Positions 8,684-16,736 of a DNA stretch of 64,000 nucleotides are shown in pieces. The notes under the pieces were generated by a model. The model was not told the origin of the DNA and searched no databases. It saw only the letters and a list, made by a program, of their open reading frames with translations. A program made the translations under genes and the position numbers. The stretch is from JACRLW01 sp046349595 (lineage in GTDB: Bacteria > Planctomycetota > UBA1135 > UBA2386), in NCBI GenBank assembly GCA_046349595.1, contig JAXMCA010000001.1:558001-622000 (forward strand). The letters run 5' to 3'. Positions within the stretch are counted from its first letter, which is position 1. Every line of letters starts with the position of its first letter.

Positions 8684-11506
8684 TCACTCGAGGGTGCGCT
8701 TCACCAGCTTGACGGTGAAGAACTCGAGCTGATCGCCTTCCTTGATGTCGTTGTAGTCCTTGATCAGCATGCCGCACTCGAAGCCAGCCTTGACCTCGCG
8801 CGCGTCGTCCTTCTCGCGGCGCAGCGAGGCGAGCGAACCGGTGTGGACCACGCGGCCGTCGCGCGACAGGCGCAGGGTCGCGCTGCGGCGGACCATGCCG
8901 TCGGTGACGAAGCAGCCGGCGATGTTGCCGAACTTGCTCGACCGGAAGATCGCGCGGATCTCGGCGTGGCCGATGACCTCCTCGACTTCCTCCGGCTTGA
9001 GCTTGCCCTCCATGGCGAGCTTCATGTCGTCGATCAGCGAGTAGATCACGTCGTAGAAGCGGATCTGCACGTTGGCACGCTCCGCGGCCTGACGCGCCGA
9101 GGTGTCGGCCACCGTGTTGAAGCCGACCACCATCGCGCCCGACGCTTCGGCGAGCGACACGTCGGTCTCGGTGATGCCACCCAGCGCGGAGTGGATCACG
9201 TTGACCTTCACCTCTTCGGTGTTGAGCTTGGCCAGGCTCTGGCGGATCGGTTCGAGCGATCCCATCACGTCGGCCTTGAGGATGATCTTGATCTCCTCGA
9301 CGTTGCGTGCCTCGAGCTGGGCTCGCAGCGTCTCCGCCGTCATCTTCGAGCGCTCGGCGAGCGACAGCGTGCGCGCGGTGCGCTGGCGGTCCTCGGCGAC
9401 CTCCTTGGCCTTCTTGACGTCGGAGATCACGTAGAGGCGATCGCCCGGCATCGGCAGCGAGTCGAGTCCCAGCAGCGAGACCGGCGTGGAGGGGCCGGCT
9501 TCCTTGAGCTGACGACCGTGGTCGTCGAGCAGACCGCGCACGCGCGAGAGGCTCTCGCCACACAGCACGTTGTCGCGCAGGCGCAGCGTGCCGTTGGTGA
9601 CGAGCACGTTGACCACCACACCCTGCTCGGGGCTCTGACGCGATTCGACGACCACCGCTTCACCCGGGGCGTCCGACTTCGCGCTGAGCTGCATGACCTC
9701 GGCCTCGAGCATGATGCGCTCGACGAGGTCGTCGAGACCGGCGCCCGTGGTGGCGGAGACCTCGACCATCTGCGTGGTGCCACCCCATTCCTCGGGCTGC
9801 AGTCCCTTCACGGCGAGCTGCTGCTTGACCTGCATCGGGCGCGCGTCGGGGCGGTCACACTTGTTGATCGCCACCACGATCTTGGTCCCGGCGTCGGTCG
9901 CGTGGGCGATCGCTTCCTCGGTCTGCGGCATCACGCCGTCGTCCGCGGCGACGACCAGCACGACGATGTCGGTCAGCTTGGCACCGCGTGCACGCATCGC
10001 GGTGAAGGCCTCGTGACCCGGCGTGTCGAGGACGACGAACTCGGCGCCGTCGTGCCAGGTGACCTTGTAGGCGCCGATGTGCTGGGTGATGCCTCCGGCT
10101 TCGCCCTCGGTGACGTCGCTCTTGCGCAGCGCGTCGAGCAGCGAGGTCTTGCCGTGGTCGACGTGACCCATGAAGGTCACCACCGGCGGTCGCGGCTCGG
10201 CATCGACATCGACGTCGGCGTGCGCGGCCTGCAGATCGGAGAGCAGCTCGGCTTCCGCCTCCTGACGCTCGACGATCTTGATGTTGCGGCTGACCTCCAG
10301 TGCGATCAGCTCGACCTCGTCGTTGGTCAGGAACGAGTTGATGTTCTTGCCGATGACGCCGAGCTTGAACGTCAGCGTCGCGATCAGGTCGTTGACCTTC
10401 ACGCCCAGCGCTTCGGACAGCGCCTTTACGGTGATCGGCGGCTGGATCTCGACGACCTTGTTCGGATCGACCGTCGAGGACAGGCTGCTGCCACCCTTGC
10501 GCATGGTGCGCATGCCGGGGCGAGCGCGACCCTGCGCGCCGCCGACCGGCCCGGGGCCGCGACGGACTGCGCCTCCGGGGCCCGAGCGCGGCCGCGGGGC
10601 CGCCGAGCGGCTCTGCGTGCTCCGCAGGGCCGCCTGACGGAGGTTGCGGTCGACGTTGCCGGGATTGCGCGACTGCGACGCGGGAGCGGAGCGGCGCTGG
10701 GCGTCGCGGATCGCCTCCGGCGGGAGTTCGATGCGCCCGAGTACCTTGGCCTTGGCCTCGGGGACCAGCAGGCGCTTGACGGGATCGCGTTGCGGTGCGG
10801 CCTCAGGTCCGGGCGTCGGACCGGCGGCGACCACGGGCTTCTCCGCGGCGGGTTCGACCGCAGCGCTCGGCGCGGCGGCGGGGGACTCGGCGGCCGGAGC
10901 GACCGGCTCGGGTTCGAGGACAGGCGCTTCGACGACCGGTTGGACCACAGGCGGTTCTTCGGGCGCGACCTCCACGATCGGTTCGACCGGGGGAGGCGTG
11001 CGGACTTCGACCTCGACGGGTGCAGGGATCTCAACGAGCTTGGGCTCGGGTGGCGCCGCCTCGACGGGTGCTTCCTCGTGCGTCGGCGCTTCGCTGACCT
11101 CGGGGGCGGGGGGCTGTTCGCCACCCGGGAGCGGGAGCTTGCGCAGCAGGGGCTTGGGAGCTTCGCGGCGCGGCGGCTCGGGGAGTCGCTTGCGATCACC
11201 CGGTTCCGGCAGCGCCTTGCGCGCTTCGGTGCCCGGCAGCGCCTTCTTGCGCAGCACTCCGGGCTCGGGTTCGGTCTCGGCTGCGGCTTCCGGTTCGGCG
11301 ACGGCTTCCGCCGTGGCGCTCCCCGGTGCCTGGTGCGCGAGTCCCTGCGCCTCGATCACCGCGCGGACGTGCAGCTCCGTCGCGTCGTCGAGGACCGCCA
11401 TGTGGGACTTCACCGCTTCGAAGCCCAGCTCCTTGAGCATCTTGGCGAGGTCCGGACCCTTCAGTCCGTACTCCTTGGCCAGCTCGTAGACGCGAACCTT
11501 GCTCAA
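8684..11506 (-). CDS. infB: translation initiation factor IF-2
   Basis: IF-2 is the GTPase that brings fMet-tRNA to the 30S subunit and promotes 50S joining. The product (940 residues) has an N-terminal IF2-N domain (KVRVYELAKEYGLKGPDLAK), a long Pro/Glu/Ala-rich linker of about 250 residues, a second IF2-N domain (ITVKALSEALGVKVNDLI), the GTPase domain with GHVDHGKTSLLDALRK near residue 446, DTPGHEAFTAMRARGA and NKCDRP, then the beta-barrel and C-terminal tRNA-binding domains. The TTG at 11506 is chosen because AGGAG lies five bases upstream at 11516-11512; a second TTG six codons upstream has no such signal. It follows nusA by 28 bases and is cotranscribed with it. Confidence 0.97.
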   Translation of the reverse strand: MSKVRVYELAKEYGLKGPDLAKMLKELGFEAVKSHMAVLDDATELHVRAVIEAQGLAHQAPGSATAEAVAEPEAAAETEPEPGVLRKKALPGTEARKALPEPGDRKRLPEPPRREAPKPLLRKLPLPGGEQPPAPEVSEAPTHEEAPVEAAPPEPKLVEIPAPVEVEVRTPPPVEPIVEVAPEEPPVVQPVVEAPVLEPEPVAPAAESPAAAPSAAVEPAAEKPVVAAGPTPGPEAAPQRDPVKRLLVPEAKAKVLGRIELPPEAIRDAQRRSAPASQSRNPGNVDRNLRQAALRSTQSRSAAPRPRSGPGGAVRRGPGPVGGAQGRARPGMRTMRKGGSSLSSTVDPNKVVEIQPPITVKALSEALGVKVNDLIATLTFKLGVIGKNINSFLTNDEVELIALEVSRNIKIVERQEAEAELLSDLQAAHADVDVDAEPRPPVVTFMGHVDHGKTSLLDALRKSDVTEGEAGGITQHIGAYKVTWHDGAEFVVLDTPGHEAFTAMRARGAKLTDIVVLVVAADDGVMPQTEEAIAHATDAGTKIVVAINKCDRPDARPMQVKQQLAVKGLQPEEWGGTTQMVEVSATTGAGLDDLVERIMLEAEVMQLSAKSDAPGEAVVVESRQSPEQGVVVNVLVTNGTLRLRDNVLCGESLSRVRGLLDDHGRQLKEAGPSTPVSLLGLDSLPMPGDRLYVISDVKKAKEVAEDRQRTARTLSLAERSKMTAETLRAQLEARNVEEIKIILKADVMGSLEPIRQSLAKLNTEEVKVNVIHSALGGITETDVSLAEASGAMVVGFNTVADTSARQAAERANVQIRFYDVIYSLIDDMKLAMEGKLKPEEVEEVIGHAEIRAIFRSSKFGNIAGCFVTDGMVRRSATLRLSRDGRVVHTGSLASLRREKDDAREVKAGFECGMLIKDYNDIKEGDQLEFFTVKLVKRTLE

Positions 11507-11511
11507 TCCAA

Positions 11512-11516
11512 CTCCT
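11512..11516 (-). promoter_or_regulatory. ribosome binding site deciding the infB start
   Basis: AGGAG on the minus strand, five bases before TTG 11506. It favours this TTG over the in-frame TTG at 11524 and gives a protein that begins MSKVRVYELAKEYG, the usual IF-2 N-terminus. Confidence 0.75.
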
Positions 11517-11534
11517 GGTTCCAACCTGTGGGGT

Positions 11535-12665
11535 TCAGTTGCCCGCCGATGTGTCGGTCACGTCCCGGGTCTCACTCCCGGGGCCTGCCGGCGCGGTGTC
11601 CTCGACACCGTCTCCCGACGTGGGCTCCTGCTCGTCGACACCCGAATCGTCGGAATCGGGTCCATCACCGGCTTCGGCCTTCGCCGCATCCGATGAAGCT
11701 CCGCCGGTCGGTGTTCCGTCCTCGGCGAAGGACTGTTCGAGTTCCGCGCGGGTCATGATGTCGATCTCCCAGTGCGTGAGGCGACTGGCGAGACGGACGT
11801 TCTGACCGCGGCGGCCGATGGCGAGCGAGAGCTGATCCTCGTCTACGAGGACCAGCGCCTTCTTGCGCTCACCGTCGAGTTCGATGTGGGAGATCTCGGC
11901 AGGCTTCAGCGCGTTGCGGATGAGCTGTTCGGGATCCTCGGTCCAACGGATGATGTCGATGCGCTCGCCGTTGAGTTCGTCGATGATCGACTTGATGCGC
12001 GTGCCGCGCACACCGACGCATGCGCCGACGCAGTCGACCCGCTCGTCCGCCGAATCGACGGCGAGCTTGGTGCGATAGCCCGGCTCACGCTCGATGCGGC
12101 GCACCATGATCACGCCCTCGGCGATCTCCGGCACCTCGAGTTCGAAGAGGGCGCGCACCAGGTCGCGGTGGGCGCGCGACAGGATCACCTTGACGCGGTT
12201 GCCGGCCTTCTTGACCTCGAGCACGAGGGCGCGGATACGGTCGCCGACGTTGTAGTTCTCGCCGCGCACCTTCTCGGTCCGCGGGAGGATGCCTTCCATG
12301 TTGCGGCCGAGGTTGATGATGGTCGTGTCGCCCTCGAAGCGCTGGATGGTGCCCGAGACGATCTCGCCGATCTTGGCCTCGTATTCCGAGAACAGGACGT
12401 CGCGTTCGGCCTCGCGGAAGCGACCGATGATCGCCTGCTTGACGGCCTGGGCGAGGATGCGCCCCTCGGCTTCGAGATCGATCTCGTAGTTGCTGATGAC
12501 CTCACCGCTGTGGCGATCGATGCGCATCACCAGATCCTCGACGCCGTACTTGCGCGCGATGGCCTGGGCGAGCGCCTGCTCGACTCCGGAGATCAACTGT
12601 TCGGGGTCGATCTCCTTGTCCTTTGCGATCGACTCGATGTAGCGAAGGATGTCGGAAGAGGCCAT
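11535..12665 (-). CDS. nusA: transcription termination/antitermination factor NusA
   Basis: NusA binds RNA polymerase and nascent RNA and modulates pausing, termination and antitermination. The 376-residue protein has the N-terminal RNAP-binding domain (ILRYIESIAKDKEIDPEQLI), an S1 domain (GEIVSGTIQRFEGDTTIINL), and two KH domains (VGACVGVRGTRIKSIIDELN; LSLAIGRRGQNVRLASRL). It lacks the C-terminal acidic repeats of E. coli NusA and ends in a ~60-residue acidic, low-complexity tail. rimP, which usually precedes nusA, is absent; instead there is a 627-base region with a promoter and a terminator-like hairpin. nusA leads the infB-ylxP-rbfA operon. ATG 12665 has no clear Shine-Dalgarno. Confidence 0.95.
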   Translation of the reverse strand: MASSDILRYIESIAKDKEIDPEQLISGVEQALAQAIARKYGVEDLVMRIDRHSGEVISNYEIDLEAEGRILAQAVKQAIIGRFREAERDVLFSEYEAKIGEIVSGTIQRFEGDTTIINLGRNMEGILPRTEKVRGENYNVGDRIRALVLEVKKAGNRVKVILSRAHRDLVRALFELEVPEIAEGVIMVRRIEREPGYRTKLAVDSADERVDCVGACVGVRGTRIKSIIDELNGERIDIIRWTEDPEQLIRNALKPAEISHIELDGERKKALVLVDEDQLSLAIGRRGQNVRLASRLTHWEIDIMTRAELEQSFAEDGTPTGGASSDAAKAEAGDGPDSDDSGVDEQEPTSGDGVEDTAPAGPGSETRDVTDTSAGN

Positions 12666-12829
12666 GGTCGGAAGGTCAGCAAGACCGGACCGACCGGGGA
12701 CGCCGAGGTCACGGAACCAGGAGGTCCCGCAGCCGCGGAGGCCGCCAAGCCTGCCGGTCCGGAAACGAGGATCCGAGGCGTCCCGTGGGATGTCCTCGCG
12801 ATGCGCCGAGCATCGAGACGATCAGCCCG
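12666..12829 (-). other. nusA leader, distal part
   Basis: About 165 untranslated bases between the leader terminator and the nusA ATG. No open frame, tRNA or known riboswitch was recognised. If the upstream hairpin works as an attenuator, this segment is transcribed only on readthrough. Confidence 0.4.
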
Positions 12830-12857
12830 AAACAGAAACGAGCGGGAGTCCCGCTCG
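12830..12857 (-). terminator. intrinsic terminator or attenuator in the nusA leader
   Basis: On the minus strand CGAGCGGG (12857-12850) pairs perfectly with CCCGCTCG (12846-12839) across a three-base ACT loop, followed directly by TTTCTGTTT. This is a textbook factor-independent terminator. It begins about 28 bases after the start expected from the promoter at 12892-12919 and ends about 165 bases before nusA. There is no minus-strand gene upstream for it to end, so attenuation of nusA-infB is the likeliest role. Confidence 0.65.
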
Positions 12858-12891
12858 CTCTGTCACGAAGCGCTGTGAATCCAGGGCGGCG

Positions 12892-12919
12892 ATGCTACCG
12901 GCCCCCGGCGCATCGTCAA
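12892..12919 (-). promoter_or_regulatory. candidate sigma-70 promoter for nusA-infB operon
   Basis: On the minus strand TTGACG (12919-12914) and TAGCAT (12897-12892) are separated by 16 bases, matching the -35 consensus at five of six and the -10 at four of six positions. Transcription would start near 12885, about 220 bases before the nusA ATG. Confidence 0.6.
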
Positions 12920-12962
12920 GCAAACCGGACGCCCTCGGGCGAGGGACGTGAAGTTCGTGGGG

Positions 12963-13047
12963 CCCGTCGCGGCCTGGGCCGCAACCCGTTCGGGTTGCCG
13001 CGTCGGCGCTGCGCGCCGACCGGGAGGTCCCAGACCGCTTTGTTGGC
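12963..13047. repeat. 85-bp REP-like palindromic repeat, copy 1
   Basis: This 85-bp unit recurs 142 bp downstream with only two or three mismatches. It contains three consecutive perfect hairpins: GCGGCC/GGCCGC with a 2-base loop, GCAACCCG/CGGGTTGC with a 2-base loop, and GTCGGCGC/GCGCCGAC with a 3-base loop. Its intergenic position and clustered palindromes resemble REP/BIME elements. No RAYT-type transposase is in the window. Confidence 0.8.
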
Positions 13048-13104
13048 TGGGGTCGCTGCGGCCTTCGAATCGTCGCTTCGCGCGACGATCCTCCGGCCTA
13101 CGGA

Positions 13105-13189
13105 CCCGTCGCGGCCTGGGCCGCAACCCGTTCGGGTTGCCGCGTCGGCGCTGCGCGCCGACCGGGAGGGCCCAGGCCGCTTTGTTGGC
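13105..13189. repeat. 85-bp REP-like palindromic repeat, copy 2
   Basis: Second, directly repeated copy of the unit at 12963-13047 with the same three hairpins intact. The 57-base spacer between the copies carries a further palindrome (ATCGTCG ... CGACGAT). Together the pair occupies the divergent gap between nusA and the acetyltransferase gene. Confidence 0.8.
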
Positions 13190-13277
13190 CGGAGCGACCA
13201 GGAGCGTGCGCCCGAGCGCCCCGTCCCGCCTGCGGATCGATGCGGATTCTCTGAGCCGTGCCCCGTCGGAGCGCGGA

Positions 13278-13283
13278 TAGCAT
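13278..13283 (+). promoter_or_regulatory. candidate -10 box (TAGCAT) for the acetyltransferase gene
   Basis: TAGCAT ends 9 bases before the TTG start at 13293. The TAG is also an in-frame stop, which rules out any earlier start. No convincing -35 box is seen. Confidence 0.4.
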
Positions 13284-13292
13284 GCGCGCGCC

Positions 13293-13775
13293 TTGGCGAG
13301 CTACGACCTCCGCTTCCGCCCCTTCCGCGCGACCGACGCGCCGCGCCTCGAGCGCTGGCTGCAGGGTGCCGGAATGCCGTTGCCGGAGAGCCTCCCGCGG
13401 CAGGTCTGGGCCCAGCGCATCGCCGGCGGCGACGCGCGCATCCAGGCCTTGACCGCCATGGCGGGACGGGTCGCCATCGGCTTCCTGCGCCTCGATCTCG
13501 CCCCCGACCGCAGCGCCGAGCTCACGCTGATCGTCGATCCTCGCCATCGCCGCCGCGGGATCGGGCGGTTGTTGGTGGAGAAGGCCCTGGAAGAGGCCCG
13601 CCGCCTCGGCCTCAGGCGCTTGTCGGCTCTGGTCCGCCCGGACAACGAGCCGGCGCTCCGGCTCTTCACCGAGACCGGCTTCGAGCCGTCGGCGACCCGG
13701 GTGGTGGGTTTCGAGTGCCTCGCGCGGGTCGTGCACCGGGCCGACCGCGAGCGTCCGCTCGAGATCGTGCCATGA
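13293..13775 (+). CDS. GNAT family N-acetyltransferase
   Basis: GNAT-fold acyl-CoA N-acyltransferase of 160 residues; the substrate cannot be told. The acetyl-CoA binding motif A is clear (LTLIVDPRHRRRGIGRLLVE, with the RRRGIG pyrophosphate loop), followed by the NEPALRLFTETGFEP segment typical of motif B. The start is TTG 13293; an in-frame TAG just upstream leaves no earlier option. Its end overlaps the next gene, another acyltransferase-like protein, by four bases (ATGA), and a PIG-L deacetylase follows, so the cluster may act on an amino sugar or surface glycan. Confidence 0.85.
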   Translation: MASYDLRFRPFRATDAPRLERWLQGAGMPLPESLPRQVWAQRIAGGDARIQALTAMAGRVAIGFLRLDLAPDRSAELTLIVDPRHRRRGIGRLLVEKALEEARRLGLRRLSALVRPDNEPALRLFTETGFEPSATRVVGFECLARVVHRADRERPLEIVP

Positions 13776-14809
13776 GCGAGGTGCTGGCGAGCTTCGAGGT
13801 GCGCGGACGGCCGCTCACCATCCGGATCGGCGAGACGGCGGACGACCCCGCCCTGGTCGACTGCTTCAACGCCATCTTCCCCGTCGACCATCCCGGCGTG
13901 CCGCCGATGGATCTCGCCACCTGGCGCTGGAAATACCGAGCGCCGGGCCTCGACCGTCGCGAGATGGTGGTCGCCCTCCACGAAGAGGTCGGTGTGGTCG
14001 GCGCCTACCCTTCGCAGCCCCTGCGCGCCCTGCGCGAGGGTTCGCCGGTGCGGACCGCGCAGATCACCGACCTGATGGTGCGCCACGCCTGGCGCCGGAT
14101 CGGCGAGCGGCCGGGCATCTTCGTCCAGATGGGGCGCATCTACTACGACCTGTTCTGCGGCGCCGGCGACGACCGTCAGGGCTTCAACTACGGCTGGCCG
14201 GTTCCGGCCTGGAGGATCGGCCAGCGCTACCTGGACTACGAGAACGTGCGCGACTGGAACTTCCTGGCGCGCGAGATCCCCGCCGATCTCTCGGCGCTGT
14301 GCGCGGTCCCGGCCGGTCTCGAGATCCGCGAAGTCGCACGCTTCGGGCCCGATGCCGACGAGCTGTTCCGCCGCGCCGCCGCGGGCGCGCGCTTCACCCT
14401 GGTGAAGGACCAGCTCTGGCTGAACTGGCGCTACGCCGACCACCCGTCCGGGCGTTACCGCATGTTCGAGGTGCGCGACCGCAGCGGATTGCGCGCGATC
14501 GGCGTCGACTGCCGCGGTGACCTGCTGCGGCCCAACACCTCGTTCCTGGTCGATTGCATCGTTCCCGCTGCCGACGGCGAGGCGCTGCGCGCGGTGGTCG
14601 CCGCGGCGGAGCGCCGCGCGCATCGCGACGGCACCGGCGCGCTCGCCGGGGTGTGGAGCCCCGCCGATCCGCGATTCCGTCAGCTCTGCCAGCTCGGCTA
14701 CGACACCTGGGACAGCGGCTATTTCCTGGTCGTCGCCGCGTTCGTGATCGACTCGATGTTCCTCCGTGACGCCTGGCACTTCACGATGGGGGAGTCGGAC
14801 CTGATCTGA
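13772..14809 (+). CDS. GNAT-superfamily acyltransferase-like protein
   Basis: A 345-residue protein resembling the large GNAT-fold proteins annotated as N-acetyltransferases in glycan and exopolysaccharide loci. It starts with an N-terminal GNAT-like half (LVDCFNAIFPVDHPG, TWRWKYRAPG, AQITDLMVRHAWRRIG) and has a second half (LNWRYADHPSGRYRMFEV) typical of FemAB/GNAT-like double domains. It overlaps the upstream GNAT gene by four bases and the PIG-L gene follows after two bases, so these are cotranscribed. Catalytic residues cannot be assigned from sequence alone. Confidence 0.7.
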   Translation: MSEVLASFEVRGRPLTIRIGETADDPALVDCFNAIFPVDHPGVPPMDLATWRWKYRAPGLDRREMVVALHEEVGVVGAYPSQPLRALREGSPVRTAQITDLMVRHAWRRIGERPGIFVQMGRIYYDLFCGAGDDRQGFNYGWPVPAWRIGQRYLDYENVRDWNFLAREIPADLSALCAVPAGLEIREVARFGPDADELFRRAAAGARFTLVKDQLWLNWRYADHPSGRYRMFEVRDRSGLRAIGVDCRGDLLRPNTSFLVDCIVPAADGEALRAVVAAAERRAHRDGTGALAGVWSPADPRFRQLCQLGYDTWDSGYFLVVAAFVIDSMFLRDAWHFTMGESDLI

Positions 14810-14811
14810 GG

Positions 14812-15516
14812 TTGGCGTTGACCCAAGGACACGACCTCGCCGCCCGCCCCGCCCCGCGTCACCTGACCGCGCCGCCGCGCGGTCGCGTGCTGTGCTTCGC
14901 TCCGCATCCCGACGACGAGGTGATCGGACCCGGTGGAACCCTCGCGGCTCACGTCGCGCAGGGCGACGCCGTGCACGTCGTGATCGCGACCGACGGCGTC
15001 GCCGGCGATCCCGACGGCGCCTTCCCACGCGAGGGCTATGCCGCGCGCCGTCGCGCGGAATCGGTCGCCGCGCTCCGCGAGCTCGGGGTCCGTGCACCCA
15101 CGTTCTGGGGCTACCCCGATGCCTGCGTGATCACCGAGGCCGACGTCGAGGGCATCGCGGCGCGCGCGCTCGACGAACTCCGCGCACACGCACCCGAAGT
15201 GGTCTACCTGCCGTGGGACGGCGAGCACAACAGCGACCACCGTGCGGTCGCTGCGGGCGTTCAGCGTGCACTCGCGCGCTGCACCTTCCGTGGTCACGCT
15301 CTCGCCTACGAGGTTTGGTCGCCGCTCGAGCCGGACGTCGTCGTCGACATCGACGATGTGCTCGCGCGCAAGCGTCGTGCGATCGCCTGCTATGCGACGC
15401 AGCTCCATTACGTCGACTACGCCCACGTGATCCTCGGGCTCAACGCCTACCGCTCGCTGCACTGCGGTCGCGGGCGCGGTCATGCCGAGGCCTTCCGCGA
15501 CGTGGGGCGAGCATGA
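14812..15516 (+). CDS. PIG-L family deacetylase
   Basis: LmbE/PIG-L zinc deacetylases remove acetyl groups from N-acetylglucosamine-type substrates. The 234-residue protein has the metal-binding motif APHPDDEV (His32, Asp34, Asp35), the IATDG segment and the C-terminal HNSDHRAV histidine motif. The start is TTG 14812, two bases after the previous stop; no ATG fits. Its stop overlaps the next start by four bases. Sitting directly behind two acyltransferase-like genes, it probably takes part in swapping the acyl group on a sugar; the actual substrate is unknown. Confidence 0.88.
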   Translation: MALTQGHDLAARPAPRHLTAPPRGRVLCFAPHPDDEVIGPGGTLAAHVAQGDAVHVVIATDGVAGDPDGAFPREGYAARRRAESVAALRELGVRAPTFWGYPDACVITEADVEGIAARALDELRAHAPEVVYLPWDGEHNSDHRAVAAGVQRALARCTFRGHALAYEVWSPLEPDVVVDIDDVLARKRRAIACYATQLHYVDYAHVILGLNAYRSLHCGRGRGHAEAFRDVGRA

Positions 15517-16733
15517 GCGACACGACGCTCACCGAGCGCGCCGCGACGCTCGCGCGCAAGGGCCAGATCTGGTTCTACGCCGACGACGCGCGCGTGCGTC
15601 CGTCGCGCGACGAGGCCGCGGGTCTGGTGCGTCTGCGCGACCCCGCGGGCCGCGATCTCGGCCTCGCGCTGTTCTCACCGCGCTCGAAGCTGACCTACCG
15701 CCGCTGCGGACCATGGCCGGGAGACGTCGTCCCCGAAGCTGCCGAATTCCTGCGCGCGCGGCTCGTCGCGGCCATCGCGCAGCGTGCGACGGCGGCGACG
15801 CCGCGCGCCGGTGTGCGCCTCGTCCACGGCGAGGCCGACGATCTGCCGGGACTCGTCGTCGATCGCTTCGCCGATTGCGTGGTCGTGCAGATCGGCACCG
15901 CGCCGCTCGAGGCGATGCGCGCGGAACTCGTCGACCAGATCGAGCGCCTTCTCGCGCCGCGCATGATCCTCGCGCGCAACGACATCGCGGTGCGCAAGCT
16001 CGAGGGACTCGACGACACCGTCCGCCTGCTGTCGGGTCACCGCATCGAGGAGGTCGAGATCGAGGAGGACGGCCTGCGTCATCCGGTGCGACCCTTCGAC
16101 GGGCACAAGACCGGCTTCTATCTCGACCAGGCGCCGGCACGCGCCCTCGTGCGTGCGCACGCGCGCGGCCGCAGCGTCCTCGATACCTTCGCCTATCAGG
16201 GCGGCTTCTCGCTCGCCGCACTCGCCGGCGGTGCACGTGGTGCGCTCGCGCTCGATGCCTCGGCCCCGGCCCTCGAACGCGCGCAACGCGCGGCGAAGGT
16301 CAACGATCTGCACGGGCTCACGACCCTCGCCGTCGACGTCTTCGACCACCTCCGTGAACTGCGCCGACAGGAGCAGCGCTTCGACCTTCTGATCGTCGAC
16401 CCGCCGGCCTTCGCGAAGACGCGCCGCGAACTCGAGGGCGGACTGCGCGGTTACCGCGACCTCAATCGTCTCGCGCTGCGCGTGCTCGCGCCGGGCGGCC
16501 TGCTCGTCACCTGCACCTGCAGCCATCACGTCTCGTGGCCGCTGTTCGAAGACGTGCTGCGTCAATCCGCCGCCGATCTGCCGTTCCGCGTGTTCCTCCG
16601 CCACCGCCTCGGCGCAGGTCCGGACCATCCGGTGTCGCTCACCGCGCCGGAGTCGGAGTACCTGAAGGTCGTGGTGCTGGAACGGGCAGGAGAGGATGCG
16701 CGTGACGGAGTCGTCAGCTCTGCGGATCCGTGA
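15513..16733 (+). CDS. class I rRNA methyltransferase, RlmI-type (m5C)
   Basis: SAM-dependent RNA methyltransferase of 406 residues resembling RlmI, which makes m5C in 23S rRNA. It has an N-terminal PUA-like region (FYADDARVRPSRDEAAGLVR), the linker with GEADDLPGLVVDRF, the pre-methyltransferase strand GHKTGFYLDQ, the SAM-binding LDTFAYQGGFSLAAL motif, DPPAFAKTR near residue 296 and the catalytic cysteine motif TCTCSHHV near 332. The ATG overlaps the PIG-L stop (ATGA). The target base in this organism is not provable from the sequence. Confidence 0.87.
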   Translation: MSDTTLTERAATLARKGQIWFYADDARVRPSRDEAAGLVRLRDPAGRDLGLALFSPRSKLTYRRCGPWPGDVVPEAAEFLRARLVAAIAQRATAATPRAGVRLVHGEADDLPGLVVDRFADCVVVQIGTAPLEAMRAELVDQIERLLAPRMILARNDIAVRKLEGLDDTVRLLSGHRIEEVEIEEDGLRHPVRPFDGHKTGFYLDQAPARALVRAHARGRSVLDTFAYQGGFSLAALAGGARGALALDASAPALERAQRAAKVNDLHGLTTLAVDVFDHLRELRRQEQRFDLLIVDPPAFAKTRRELEGGLRGYRDLNRLALRVLAPGGLLVTCTCSHHVSWPLFEDVLRQSAADLPFRVFLRHRLGAGPDHPVSLTAPESEYLKVVVLERAGEDARDGVVSSADP

Positions 16734-16736
16734 CGC

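Noticed and set aside
8381..11758. Very long plus-strand open frame opposite infB
   Set aside because: It is a by-product of GC-rich codon bias in infB on the other strand; its translation is His/Asp/Arg-rich with no domain.
12963..13189. CRISPR array
   Set aside because: Only two repeat units, each 85 bp with internal palindromes and a 57-base spacer; no cas gene in the window.
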